Assembly: GCA_016192105.1 (NCBI GenBank)
Contig: JACPUV010000021.1
Location: forward strand, 1-64,000
Reading direction: 5' to 3'
DNA length: 64,000 bases
Source of the DNA: Sphingobacteriales bacterium
GTDB lineage: Bacteria > Bacteroidota > Bacteroidia > Chitinophagales > Chitinophagaceae
The stretch's first letter is position 1, and each line of letters starts with the position of its first letter. The position numbers and the translations under genes are program-made. The notes beneath the pieces were generated by a model. The model was not told where the DNA came from, searched no databases, and saw nothing but the letters and a program-made list of their open reading frames with translations. This document shows, piece by piece, positions 55,243 to 64,000 of the stretch.

Positions 55243-56268
55243 CTACCGCATCACAAATGGATACCTGTCATAATTTTTGAGCGCGATCCCGGTTCCTCTT
55301 ACCACGCTCTTGAGCGGGTCGTCGGCGATATGCACCGGTAATTTGATCTTCTGGCTGAGTCGCTTGTCCAACCCCCGCAGCAGGGCGCCACCGCCGGTAA
55401 TATAAAGACCACGGCGGTAAATATCGGCAGCCAGCTCGGGCGGGGTCTGTTCCAGGGCCTTCAGGATGGCTTCTTCGATCTTGAAAATGCTTTTATCAAG
55501 TGCTTCCGCGATTTCCTGGTAGCTGACCATGATCTGCTTGGGGATCCCGGTTACAAGGTCACGTCCGTTTACCGCGAAATCATCCGGCGGGTTATCGATT
55601 TCCTTCATCGCGGCACCTACCTGTATTTTGATCTGCTCCGCTGTTCGTTCCCCGATCAGCAGGCTATGGTAGCGGCGCAGGGCCTCCATAATATCAGCGG
55701 TAAATTCATCCCCGGCAATCCGGATTGACTGGTCGCAGACGATACCCGCCAGGGCAATCACAGTAATACCGGTGGTGCCGCCCCCGATATCAATGATCAT
55801 ATTCCCTACCGGCTCTTCCACATCAATACCGATACCCAGCGCAGCCGCCATCGGCTCGTGGATCAGGTACACTTCTTTGGCACCGGCCTGCTCGGCACTG
55901 TCACGAACAGCCCGCTTCTCCACCTCGGTAATGGAAGAAGGAATACAGATCATCATCCGCCAGCTCGGGGGAAACAGGGGCTTTTTGGGATAAACCAGTT
56001 TGATCAGTTCCCGGATCATGAGTTCCGCCGCGTTAAAGTCGGCGATTACTCCGTCCTTCAGGGGACGAACGGTCCGGATGCTTTCATGGGTCTTTTCGTG
56101 CATCATCAGCGCCTTCTTCCCAACGGCCAGTACTTCCTTGGGATTGTTCCGGTTCAGGGCCACAATACTCGGCTCGTTTACCACCACTTCGTCATTATGT
56201 ATGATGAGGGTATTAGCAGTACCCAGGTCAATAGCTATTTCTTGCGTAAACCAGTTAAAAAGTCCCAT
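55243..56268 (-). CDS. mreB: Rod shape-determining protein MreB (actin-like)
   Basis: 341 residues. Actin-fold ATP site: phosphate 1 AIDLGTANTLI, phosphate 2 NMIIDIGGGTTGITVIALAG, adenosine motif GLYITGGGALLRGLD. It forms membrane filaments that guide RodA/PBP2. First gene of the five-gene rod cluster. Confidence 0.98.
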   Translation of the reverse strand: MGLFNWFTQEIAIDLGTANTLIIHNDEVVVNEPSIVALNRNNPKEVLAVGKKALMMHEKTHESIRTVRPLKDGVIADFNAAELMIRELIKLVYPKKPLFPPSWRMMICIPSSITEVEKRAVRDSAEQAGAKEVYLIHEPMAAALGIGIDVEEPVGNMIIDIGGGTTGITVIALAGIVCDQSIRIAGDEFTADIMEALRRYHSLLIGERTAEQIKIQVGAAMKEIDNPPDDFAVNGRDLVTGIPKQIMVSYQEIAEALDKSIFKIEEAILKALEQTPPELAADIYRRGLYITGGGALLRGLDKRLSQKIKLPVHIADDPLKSVVRGTGIALKNYDRYPFVMR

Positions 56269-56285
56269 GTATTTTTTTCGGATTT

Positions 56286-56332
56286 ACCTGCCTGCGGTCT
56301 CTCCGCCCCTTGGATCCGGCGGGCAGACAGGT
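56286..56332. repeat. Imperfect inverted repeat upstream of mreB
   Basis: ACCTGCCTGC (56286-56295) and GCAGACAGGT (56323-56332) pair at 9 of 10 positions. Such ACCTGYCTGC inverted repeats look like the scattered intergenic repeats of Bacteroidota genomes. The rest of the mreB/MFS interval holds nothing else recognised. Confidence 0.4.
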
Positions 56333-56547
56333 TATGTGCAAAGGTGAAGGATTTAATTTGAATTTACAAAGCAAAACCCTTGCCAGACAAGGATTTTTTT
56401 TGCTTCTTCTGATTTATAATTCATCGTATATCTTCCTGGAAACAGCAGCTGTTATTCCGGCATCCCGGCAAACGGTTCAGCCTGCACCGGCAGCTGCCAA
56501 ACCTGTTTACTGAACCAGGCAAGCCGTTTTTATTTTACCTTCAAATC

Positions 56548-57747
56548 ATGCGAATCATTACCCGCACAGTATGGATCTTATCCCTGGTTAGTTTACTGGC
56601 CGATATTGCCAGTGAAATGCTTTACCCGGTTATTCCGGTTTACCTGAAAGAGATCGGGTTCAGTGTATTGCTGATCGGGATCCTCGAAGGCATGGTGAAT
56701 TTCACGGCAGGGATCAGCAAGGGCTATTTCGGGAAATTGAGTGATGAAAAGGGTGTGCGGCTTCCTTTTGTGAAACTGGGGTATTTCCTGGGGGCGGTAT
56801 CAAAACCCCTGATGGCTTTTTTTACCTACCCGGCCTGGATTTTCTTTGTCAGGACCCTTGACCGGCTGGGAAAAGGGGTACGAACTGCCGCCCGGGATGC
56901 TTTATTATCCCGGGAAGCCAGCAGGGAAACAAAGGCCCGGGTATTTGGGTTTCACCGGGGCATGGACACGGTTGGCGCTGCCACCGGCCCGGTGATCGCC
57001 CTGGTTTTCCTGTTTTTCTACCCTGGTTCCTACCAAACCCTTTTTTACCTGGCTTTTATCCCCGGATTGTTATCTGTGCTCCTGGTTTTTTTCCTGCGTG
57101 AAAAAAAAGCACCGGTTTCCACCCTGGGCAAGGGAAATTTTTTTTCCTTTCTCCGCTACTGGAAAATAGCCAACCCGGCTTACCGGAAAATTGTACCCGC
57201 CTTCCTGTTATTTGCCCTGTTTAACAGTTCCGATATTTTTCTTTTGCTAATTACAAAGGAAACCATTGGCAGCCAGACCCTGCGGATAGCCGGTCAGGCT
57301 TTCGGGGCGGATACACTTACTATTGCAGCGTATATTTTTTATAACCTGGTCTATGCAGCCGTTTCGTTCCCGGCGGGCATCCTCGCCGACCGGATGGGAT
57401 TCCGGCGCGTTATACTGCCGGGTATGCTGTTGTTTGCGGCAGTCTATGGCGGCTTTGCCTTTCACCCTTCGCCGGCCCTGATCTTTGTGCTCTTCTTCCT
57501 CTACGGGATCTACGCAGCATTCACGGAAGGGGTTATCAAAGCCTGGATCACGAACCTGGCCGGAGAGCAGGACACCGCCACGGCCATTGGTTTTTACACT
57601 TCAGGGGAAAGCATATGTGCTTTTTTGGCCAGCATGATTGCCGGGGCGGTATGGACCGGGCTGGGCAGCCGTTTCAGCTTCCTGCTTACGGCAATAATGG
57701 CTGTTGTTTCCATGTCCTGGTTACTCCTCGCAACCAGGAAAAAATAA
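56548..57747 (+). CDS. Major facilitator superfamily transporter
   Basis: 399 residues, about 12 membrane helices. The loop motif DRLGKGVRTAARDALLSREA after helix 4 and FHRGMDTVGAATGPVIALV in helix 5 are typical of a group of bacterial MFS proteins annotated as quinolone/multidrug-type permeases. The substrate is unknown. Confidence 0.88.
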   Translation: MRIITRTVWILSLVSLLADIASEMLYPVIPVYLKEIGFSVLLIGILEGMVNFTAGISKGYFGKLSDEKGVRLPFVKLGYFLGAVSKPLMAFFTYPAWIFFVRTLDRLGKGVRTAARDALLSREASRETKARVFGFHRGMDTVGAATGPVIALVFLFFYPGSYQTLFYLAFIPGLLSVLLVFFLREKKAPVSTLGKGNFFSFLRYWKIANPAYRKIVPAFLLFALFNSSDIFLLLITKETIGSQTLRIAGQAFGADTLTIAAYIFYNLVYAAVSFPAGILADRMGFRRVILPGMLLFAAVYGGFAFHPSPALIFVLFFLYGIYAAFTEGVIKAWITNLAGEQDTATAIGFYTSGESICAFLASMIAGAVWTGLGSRFSFLLTAIMAVVSMSWLLLATRKK

Positions 57748-57838
57748 ATATCCGCCGGGATTTTTCAATAATTATCCAATTTTGGCATAGTAATGGCAAA
57801 CAGGATGCCGAAACTGGTTACCTACTAAATATTATAAT

Positions 57839-58306
57839 ATGAGAAAGATCATTGTTACAGGACTGACCCTCTTTATCCTTTCAATCTTTACTGTTCAACA
57901 TGCAACAGCCCAATCATCCTACCAGACTGCCCTGGGTGTAAAAGTCTGGGATGGCGGTGGCATCTCCCTTAAGCATTTTGTCAGCGGAAAGAATGCCCTT
58001 GAAGGGATTGGTTATTTCTGGAGACAGGGTTTCCGCATCACCGGTTTGTATGAAATACATGGTCCCATCAACAATGCCGGCGGCTTACAATGGTATATCG
58101 GCCCGGGGGCACATGTCGGGTTTTATAATGATCGTTACGGTAATGGCAGCTTTATCGGTATTGACGGGGTCCTCGGCCTGGATTATAAATTCAACGGCGC
58201 GCCGATCAATATGTCGCTCGACTGGCAGCCCTCTTTTGAATTCGGTGACAACCGCGGGTTTGTAGGCAACTGGGGAGGTTTGGGAATCAGGTATACTTTA
58301 AAATAA
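57839..58306 (+). CDS. Small exported beta-barrel-like protein
   Basis: 155 residues with a signal peptide (to about HATAQ). The mature part alternates polar and aromatic residues (YQTALGVKVWDGGGISLKHF, GLQWYIGPGAHVGFYN, FIGIDGVLGLDYKF), as in small outer-membrane barrels. No family is recognised with certainty. A terminator follows. Confidence 0.75.
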   Translation: MRKIIVTGLTLFILSIFTVQHATAQSSYQTALGVKVWDGGGISLKHFVSGKNALEGIGYFWRQGFRITGLYEIHGPINNAGGLQWYIGPGAHVGFYNDRYGNGSFIGIDGVLGLDYKFNGAPINMSLDWQPSFEFGDNRGFVGNWGGLGIRYTLK

Positions 58307-58325
58307 AAAGTCAAAATTAAAAAGT

Positions 58326-58363
58326 AAAAAGGGCTGTCCTATAGCAGGTACAGCCCTTTTTTT
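58326..58363. terminator. Bidirectional Rho-independent terminator
   Basis: GGGCTGT (58331-58337) pairs with ACAGCCC (58350-58356), with five A before and seven T after, so it serves both the plus-strand gene and the convergent tryptophan dioxygenase gene. Confidence 0.9.
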
Positions 58364-58388
58364 AGTCGGTAGTCTTTAGTTGTAATAG

Positions 58389-59405
58389 TTAGTACTGCCC
58401 CACTCCTCCTCCATGCCTGAACCCCAGCACTTCTTCCACTTCTTTTGGCAATCCCGGTAGTTTCCTCCTTTCCATCAGGAAGCTGTTGAGCCGGGCGATC
58501 TCTTTAAAGATATAATGTTTGTCGGCAGCGGCTTTCAGGTAGTCCTTCCCCGTACTGCCGCCGGTGCCGATCCGCATCCCGATCATACGGTGTACCATAT
58601 TCATGTGGCGGTAACGCCAGGAACTGAGTTGTTCATCGATCTCCAGCAGGCAATTGAGTAACTGGAAAGGTAACTGCAGCAAAGGATACCCGCGGTACAG
58701 CATAATAAAGAGGGCAGCGCGGCAGGCTGCGGGTGATAAAGACCTTGACGGATCCGCAGGGCCATCCGCAAAGACCTGGTCGAAAGCCGAAAGGTTATTA
58801 CGTTCAGCTTCGGCAAGGCTGGACCGGTAGCTTTCCTTATAATAAGTCCAGAAGGCCGCATCGGCTCCTCCTTTCAGGAAGGGCATACGTTCCAGCCAGT
58901 CATTTACTAATTGTAATAATGAAGCAGCGGCTTCCGCTTCTTTAATCAAGGTTACATGTTCCTGTTTTAGCTGGGAAGTATAATACTCCTTTCCATGCCG
59001 GTGTTCAAACTTGAGTCCGAGTTTGGCTTCCAGTTCCTTGAACTGCCAGCTCTGGAAACCTGAAGCGGGGCGAAGCATATCCCGGAAGTCCAGGAAATCC
59101 ATTGGGGTCATGGTTTCCATAATATCCACCTGGTGCACCAGTACCCGGAGAATGGTCACACAGCGACTGAGCCGGTGAACGACAGTCTGCAGTTCGGGAG
59201 AATTATCATTCAGGGAAGGTTGTCGCAGGATCGCGGCCACCGAATCCACTTCATGGTGAAGTTGTTTGAACCAGAGTTCATAGGCCTGGTGAATCACGAT
59301 GAACAGCATTTCATCATGGGCCGGCAACCCGAGCCGGTTGCTTTCCGGTGCCTGGGCATTCAGGATTTTTTCCAGTTGCAGGTAATCGTGGTAATGCACT
59401 TCCAT
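58389..59405 (-). CDS. kynA: Tryptophan 2,3-dioxygenase
   Basis: 338 residues from ATG 59405 (MEVHYHDYLQLEKIL); an in-frame TTG at 59435 is the only earlier start. Family motifs: HDEMLFIVIHQAYELWFKQL at the haem/substrate site, MTPMDFLDFRDMLRPASGFQ, and the haem-ligand region SSWRYRHMNMVHRMIG. It opens the indole ring of tryptophan, the first step of the kynurenine pathway. It follows purD on the same strand with a short gap; no other kynurenine gene is adjacent. Confidence 0.93.
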   Translation of the reverse strand: MEVHYHDYLQLEKILNAQAPESNRLGLPAHDEMLFIVIHQAYELWFKQLHHEVDSVAAILRQPSLNDNSPELQTVVHRLSRCVTILRVLVHQVDIMETMTPMDFLDFRDMLRPASGFQSWQFKELEAKLGLKFEHRHGKEYYTSQLKQEHVTLIKEAEAAASLLQLVNDWLERMPFLKGGADAAFWTYYKESYRSSLAEAERNNLSAFDQVFADGPADPSRSLSPAACRAALFIMLYRGYPLLQLPFQLLNCLLEIDEQLSSWRYRHMNMVHRMIGMRIGTGGSTGKDYLKAAADKHYIFKEIARLNSFLMERRKLPGLPKEVEEVLGFRHGGGVGQY

Positions 59406-59449
59406 ATGATAAGCATCGTTGAAACGGGCCGTCAACAGCCGGTACCCGG

Positions 59450-60730
59450 TTATTTAAATTCGTAGCCGATATCTTCCCGGAAATTAATGTCCGTGAAGTA
59501 TATCTTCTCCATTTCTTCGTTGGAAATATCAACGGCATCATAAACAGAGCGGCCATAGGAGGTAATACACAATACACGGCCTCCATTGGTCAGCACTTTC
59601 CCGTTTTTTTCCACGGTCCCCATATGAAACAGGAGGCTGTCTTCCGGGTTTATTTTATCGATGCCGGTAATCTCATATCCTTTCTGGTAATCGCCGGGAT
59701 AACCGCCGCTCACCGCCACCACGGTACAGGCGGTTCTCGGGTCGGTTTCAATAGTAACCTTATCAAGCTGCTGGCCGGTCACGGCTTCCAGCAGCTCCAC
59801 CAGGTCATTCTTCAGCCGGGGAATCACCACTTCTGTTTCAGGATCGCCCATCCGGCAGTTGTACTCGATCATGTAGGGCTCATCGTCCACGATCATAAAA
59901 CCAAAAAAGATAAAGCCGCGGTATTCGAGTCCCTCTGCTCTCAGTCCTTCCACGGTAGGCCGGATCACTTTCTCTTCGATCTTCCACATCAGTTTTTTGT
60001 CCACGAATGGAACCGGGCTCACCGCACCCATTCCCCCGGTATTGGGGCCGCTATCTCCCGTACCCACTCTTTTATAATCCTTCGCTTCGGGCAGGATGAC
60101 ATAATTTTTTCCATCGGTCAGCACAAAAACAGAGATCTCTATCCCTTTTAAAAATTGTTCCACCACCACTTTCTTACCCGCTTCGCCGAACTTGGCACGC
60201 TGGATCATCAGTTCAAATTCTGCAATGGCTTCGAGGTGATTCTCACAGATCAGCACCCCCTTGCCTGCCGCCAGTCCATCGGCCTTTAATACAATGGGAA
60301 GAGGGTGTTTTTTCAGGTATTCCACACCTTCGGCAAAATTATCCAGGGTAAATTCCCGGTAGGCTGCCGTGGGTATCTGATGCCGCATCATAAAGGCCTT
60401 GGCAAAAGCCTTACTGCCTTCTAACTGGGCGCCGGCTTTACCGGGGCCGATTACATCGAGGTGGACCAGTGAAGGGCTGCTGATCAGGAAATCAGTTACC
60501 CCTTTTACCAGTGGCTCTTCGGGTCCTACGAGTACCAGGTCGATCTGTTCATCGATACAGGTTCTGCGAATCGTTTCAAAATCCGAGAGGGAGATATCCA
60601 GGTTGGTGCCGAAGCGGGCTGTTCCGGCATTTCCGGGAGCAATAAATAATTTTTCACATCGGGGACTTTGTGCCAGTTTCCAGGCGAGGGCGTTTTCCCT
60701 GCCTCCGGAGCCTAAAAGTAAAATACGCAT
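59450..60730 (-). CDS. purD: Phosphoribosylamine-glycine ligase
   Basis: 426 residues, ATP-grasp fold, second step of de novo purine synthesis. Begins MRILLLGSGGRENALAWKLA; the ATP-grasp loop is LPIVLKADGLAAGKGVLI; metal site EYNCRMGDPETEVV. Complete and of normal length. The ATG at 60730 is clear. Confidence 0.97.
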   Translation of the reverse strand: MRILLLGSGGRENALAWKLAQSPRCEKLFIAPGNAGTARFGTNLDISLSDFETIRRTCIDEQIDLVLVGPEEPLVKGVTDFLISSPSLVHLDVIGPGKAGAQLEGSKAFAKAFMMRHQIPTAAYREFTLDNFAEGVEYLKKHPLPIVLKADGLAAGKGVLICENHLEAIAEFELMIQRAKFGEAGKKVVVEQFLKGIEISVFVLTDGKNYVILPEAKDYKRVGTGDSGPNTGGMGAVSPVPFVDKKLMWKIEEKVIRPTVEGLRAEGLEYRGFIFFGFMIVDDEPYMIEYNCRMGDPETEVVIPRLKNDLVELLEAVTGQQLDKVTIETDPRTACTVVAVSGGYPGDYQKGYEITGIDKINPEDSLLFHMGTVEKNGKVLTNGGRVLCITSYGRSVYDAVDISNEEMEKIYFTDINFREDIGYEFK

Positions 60731-60871
60731 TCGGGGGTGATTTCTAATTTTATGCGAATATCAGGTACGTCGGCTAAAGATATACCGAAAAAATTTGCGG
60801 GTGGTTAAATTTCTGTATTTTGGGCATTGCTAACTATACCAGACTCTGATTTATCAACTAAAATCAACTGT

Positions 60872-62548
60872 ATGAATCAACCCGTAAAAGCCGGTAAACA
60901 CCCGAAGGCCCTTTTTGTACTTTTCTTTACCGAAATGTGGGAGCGGTTTGCGTATTACCTGATGGTAGGCATCCTGCTTATTTATATGACCGATACCACC
61001 ACCGGCGGAAAAGGATTCTCCGGAAGGATTGGCGCTGACATTGTCGGAAGTTTTATTGCCCTGGTTTACCTGACTCCCTTTATCGGCGGGTTGATTGCGG
61101 ACAGGTACCTGGGGTATATCAGGTCCATCTTCCTGGGGGGGTCCTTAATGTCGGCCGGCTACCTCGGCTTGTCAATACCCGGTGATACGGCCATGTTCAT
61201 TTCACTAAGCCTGATTATTATTGGCAATGGATTTTTCAAACCCAACATCTCAACATTACTTGGCAACATTTATAACAGGGAAGACCTGAAGCCATTAAAG
61301 GATAATGCCTATAATATCTTTTATATGGGCATCAATATCGGCGCTTTCGTCTGCAATTTTGTAGCCGCCTGGCTAAGAAACGCCTATGGTTGGGGCTATG
61401 CCTTTGGAGCAGCCGGTATCGGCTTAATAATCGGGATGATCATTCTCGCCTCTTCGTTAAAAAATAAGGATATTAAACAAGCCGATGTAAAAAAACCTGT
61501 TCAGGCCGAAGACATGCCATTATCAAAAATCCTGACCACCGTTTTTCTGCCTGCAATCATTGCTGCTATTATCGGCTGGGTTATCCCGACAAAGATTTTT
61601 GGTTCTCCCATTATGGGAACGCAGGCGAATGATGCATTTATTTTTGCCTGCCTGCCTATTATCGCATTCTATATCTCTCTTTGGGTACGGGCAAAAGGCC
61701 AGGACAAAAAAGGAATCGGCGCCCTGTTATTCATCTTTGCCATCGCCATTGCCTTCTGGACCATTTACAATCAGAATGCCACCGGTCTTACATTATGGGC
61801 CGAAAAGCATACTGACCGGGAAGCTTCCGCGTCCACTGCTAAAATCACAGGCGCCATATTCCCCCTGCAAAAAGTTACGGACACCCCCCGTTTGGTCAAT
61901 AAGCTGGATGAATACATGAGAGTGGTGAAAGACGACAGCGGGAAAGTAGTGCAGGAAATGGGGCCCGATCCTTATTTCGCGAACGTTCCAAAAGACAACT
62001 GGCCCCAGGGGAAAGCTGTAAAATTAACCAATACCGAATTGTTCCAATCCATCAACCCGCTGTTTATAGTTCTGCTTACCCTGTTCTTTGTACCCTTCTT
62101 CAGTTTCCTTCGAAGCAAAGGGAAAGAACCCACCACCATGTCAAAATTCGGAATGGCATTGTTCATTTCCGGTTTATCGGCGCTGGTAATGGTGTTTGCC
62201 ATCTTATCGGTTCCCTCTATCTACTCGCACAAAGCCTCTCCAATCTGGTTATGGTTAACTTATTTTGTCTTTACCATAAGTGAAATTTTCCTGAGCCCGA
62301 TGGGCTTGTCATTGGTTTCCAAACTGGCCCCTGCAAGGCTGACGGCATTACTCATGGGAGGCTGGTTCCTCTCAACCTCAATCGGCGGGAAAGTGGCTGG
62401 CGTTATGACGAGTTTCTGGGATGACTTTACCGACAAAAAAATGTTCTTTCTGATCCTGGTTGCTGCTGCATTCGTAGGCGGTATCCTGATCTACTCAAGG
62501 ATAAAATCGCTGAACCAGATCGTAAGAGAAAAAACCGGGGCTGACTAA
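60872..62548 (+). CDS. POT-family proton-coupled peptide transporter
   Basis: 558 residues, about 14 membrane helices. POT signatures: FFTEMWERFAYYLMVGILLI in helix 1, FIGGLIADRYLG, and GNGFFKPNISTLLG followed by AYNIFYMGINIGAF. Imports di- and tripeptides with H+. Compared with classical members it has an extra soluble insert between helices (about 330-400). ATG 60872 is used; the open frame reaches a TTG at 60827. A paralogue follows. Confidence 0.94.
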   Translation: MNQPVKAGKHPKALFVLFFTEMWERFAYYLMVGILLIYMTDTTTGGKGFSGRIGADIVGSFIALVYLTPFIGGLIADRYLGYIRSIFLGGSLMSAGYLGLSIPGDTAMFISLSLIIIGNGFFKPNISTLLGNIYNREDLKPLKDNAYNIFYMGINIGAFVCNFVAAWLRNAYGWGYAFGAAGIGLIIGMIILASSLKNKDIKQADVKKPVQAEDMPLSKILTTVFLPAIIAAIIGWVIPTKIFGSPIMGTQANDAFIFACLPIIAFYISLWVRAKGQDKKGIGALLFIFAIAIAFWTIYNQNATGLTLWAEKHTDREASASTAKITGAIFPLQKVTDTPRLVNKLDEYMRVVKDDSGKVVQEMGPDPYFANVPKDNWPQGKAVKLTNTELFQSINPLFIVLLTLFFVPFFSFLRSKGKEPTTMSKFGMALFISGLSALVMVFAILSVPSIYSHKASPIWLWLTYFVFTISEIFLSPMGLSLVSKLAPARLTALLMGGWFLSTSIGGKVAGVMTSFWDDFTDKKMFFLILVAAAFVGGILIYSRIKSLNQIVREKTGAD

Positions 62549-62567
62549 CCGGGTATCCCAATAAATT

Positions 62568-62596
62568 AAAAGGTGGCCGTTCATGCCACCTTTTTT
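62568..62596 (+). terminator. Terminator between the two POT transporter genes
   Basis: AAAAGGTGGC (62568-62577) pairs with GCCACCTTTT (62585-62594), with T to 62596. Confidence 0.9.
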
Positions 62597-62645
62597 ATTT
62601 CCCTTTCCCATCCTGTATTATCTTTCCATACTAAACGATTCAGCT

Positions 62646-64000
62646 ATGTGGAAGCAACACCCGAAAGCCCTGCCCTTCCTGTTCTTTTCAGAAATGTGGG
62701 AACGCTTTGGCTACTACCTGATGATCGGCATATTCACCCTCTACCTGAAAGATGCCAAAGAAGGTTTCAATATGGACGAAAGAGATTCGGCCAGTCTCTA
62801 CGGCACGTTCATCGCGCTGGTGTACTTCACCCCCTTTCTCGGCGGACTGATCGCTGACCGTTTCCTGGGTTACCGGCGCTCCATTATCATGGGCGGGCTC
62901 CTGATGGGTGCCGGGTATTGCATGATGGGTATCCATAACCTCAACCTGCTGTACCTGTCCATGGCCCTGGTGATCATTGGCAATGGTTTTTTCAAACCCA
63001 ATATTTCCACGCTGCTGGGGAATGTCTATTCCACGGCACAGCATATGGACCAGAAAGATGAAGGGTATAATATCTTTTACATGGGCATCAATGTAGGGGC
63101 TTTTATCTGTAATTTTTTCGGCGCCGCACTCTATACCCTGATCGGCTGGGGCGCCGCATTTGCCGCCGCCGGGGTAGGCATGTTCATCGGGGTGCTCACT
63201 TTTATCATAGGCACCCGTCATTATAAAGCATATGATGTACGCAAGCCCTTAAAAGCAGGTGATATGCCACTCTGGAAAATACTGGCCCTGGTGGTACTCC
63301 CCTCGGTTATCTTCGGGGCGATCGGCTGGATGATTAAAGGAGATGGCTATTTATTGGACAGCAACAGCACAGACGCGTTCATCTTTGCCTGTATCCCCGT
63401 TTGCCTGTTTTATACCGCATTGCTATTGCGCAGCAACAAAGAGGAACGACCGGCCATGGGGGCCATGCTCGCCATCTTTGCCGTTGTGGTTTTGTTCTGG
63501 GCCATCTTCAAACAAAATGGCTCCGCCCTCAATACCTGGGCCAGCCGCTATACAGACCGGGAAGTTAAAGGGGTCAGCGGGTCCATACTGACTTCGTTAA
63601 AACAAACCGACAAGCCAGCCAATACAACCTATCAACCGGACTCGGTCGTCAAGCTGGATCATCAGTTCCGGAAGATCCGTGAAAACGGGAAGGAAGTAAA
63701 AGAATGGAATTATCCCCCCTATTTTAAAAATGTTGCTCCTGGCAAATTACCCAAAGAAGGAGAAACGGTAAAAGCCTGGCTGCCCAGTTTATCCCAATCC
63801 ATCAATCCTTTCTGGGTGATCGCCCTTACCCCGCTGGTAGTGGCTTTTTTTACCTGGCTGCGCCGGCAAGGAAAAGAGCCCTCCACCCCCACCAAGATCG
63901 CCTTTGGCCTTCTGATCTCGGCTTTATCGGTGCTGGTCATGGTGGCAGCGGTAAAGGCCGGGAATAACGGCGCTGAAAAAGTAAGCGCCTGGTGGCTGGT
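62646..64000 (+). CDS. Second POT-family peptide transporter, 3' end outside window
   Basis: Open from ATG 62646 to the window end (about 451 codons). FFSEMWERFGYYLMIGIFTL, FLGGLIADRFLGYRRSIIMG, GNGFFKPNISTLLGN and NIFYMGINVGAFICNFFGAA show the same family as the preceding gene, with the same long soluble insert (about residues 300-390). The pair looks like a tandem duplication that has since diverged. A terminator in between suggests separate transcription. Confidence 0.93.
   Translation, partial: MWKQHPKALPFLFFSEMWERFGYYLMIGIFTLYLKDAKEGFNMDERDSASLYGTFIALVYFTPFLGGLIADRFLGYRRSIIMGGLLMGAGYCMMGIHNLNLLYLSMALVIIGNGFFKPNISTLLGNVYSTAQHMDQKDEGYNIFYMGINVGAFICNFFGAALYTLIGWGAAFAAAGVGMFIGVLTFIIGTRHYKAYDVRKPLKAGDMPLWKILALVVLPSVIFGAIGWMIKGDGYLLDSNSTDAFIFACIPVCLFYTALLLRSNKEERPAMGAMLAIFAVVVLFWAIFKQNGSALNTWASRYTDREVKGVSGSILTSLKQTDKPANTTYQPDSVVKLDHQFRKIRENGKEVKEWNYPPYFKNVAPGKLPKEGETVKAWLPSLSQSINPFWVIALTPLVVAFFTWLRRQGKEPSTPTKIAFGLLISALSVLVMVAAVKAGNNGAEKVSAWWL

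Noticed and set aside
56286..56332. Inverted repeat before mreB as a terminator or riboswitch
   Set aside because: The loop is long, the stem imperfect and no T run follows; it looks like a scattered intergenic repeat.

Overview
The window looks like chromosome of a member of the Bacteroidota, most probably a Chitinophagaceae-type bacterium. The evidence is a SusC/SusD pair with its own ECF sigma factor and FecR anti-sigma factor, a type IX secretion (T9SS) tail, several TonB receptors with carboxypeptidase-regulatory N-domains, an atpB with a signal peptide and long acidic N-terminus, and TAnnTTTG promoter boxes. No rRNA, tRNA, CRISPR array or transposase was found.

Layout. 1-9.4 kb: a TonB receptor, a T9SS-sorted protein, the atpBEFHA genes (all minus strand) and a small nucleotidyltransferase pair. 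9.5-16.2 kb: a frameshifted PepSY-like gene, an ABC exporter, a large secreted protein with a possible caspase-like His/Cys pair, and a PhoB/PhoR-type two-component system separated by a degenerate G-rich repeat. 16.6-28.1 kb: an accessory block bracketed by a direct repeat of about 440 bp, each copy carrying a small helix-turn-helix gene and its promoter. Between the copies lie a MauE-like remnant, an AraC regulator, a small exported two-cysteine protein, a TlpA-like thioredoxin, SusD, SusC, FecR and a sigma factor. 28.2-45 kb: a phosphorus-related region. It holds two decayed phosphatase/phosphonatase genes, a TonB receptor with a YncE/alkaline-phosphatase protein, a PlcP-like metallophosphoesterase with a GT28-like glycosyltransferase, a TonB receptor with a beta-helix lipoprotein, an OprP-type porin, and a DUF47/PiT phosphate transporter pair. 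45-49.9 kb: galE, a transketolase C-terminal subunit, an ECF sigma/anti-sigma-like operon and an MBL hydrolase. 50-56.3 kb: the rod-shape cluster mreB-mreC-mreD-mrdA-rodA (minus strand). 56.5-64 kb: an MFS transporter, a small barrel-like protein, tryptophan 2,3-dioxygenase, purD and two tandem POT peptide transporters, the second cut by the window end.

Most interesting signal. Direct repeats with 7-4-7 spacing (GTAACAT-N4-GTAACAT and variants), the geometry of a Pho box, lie upstream of the TonB receptor/beta-helix pair and of the PlcP-like/glycosyltransferase pair. A third copy is followed by no protein gene, but by a promoter-like box at the same 8-nt spacing and, about 100 nt on, an intrinsic terminator. 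This suggests a local phosphate-starvation regulon that includes a lipid-remodelling operon and a small RNA. The regulon and its link to phosphate are inferred from sequence geometry and gene content only.
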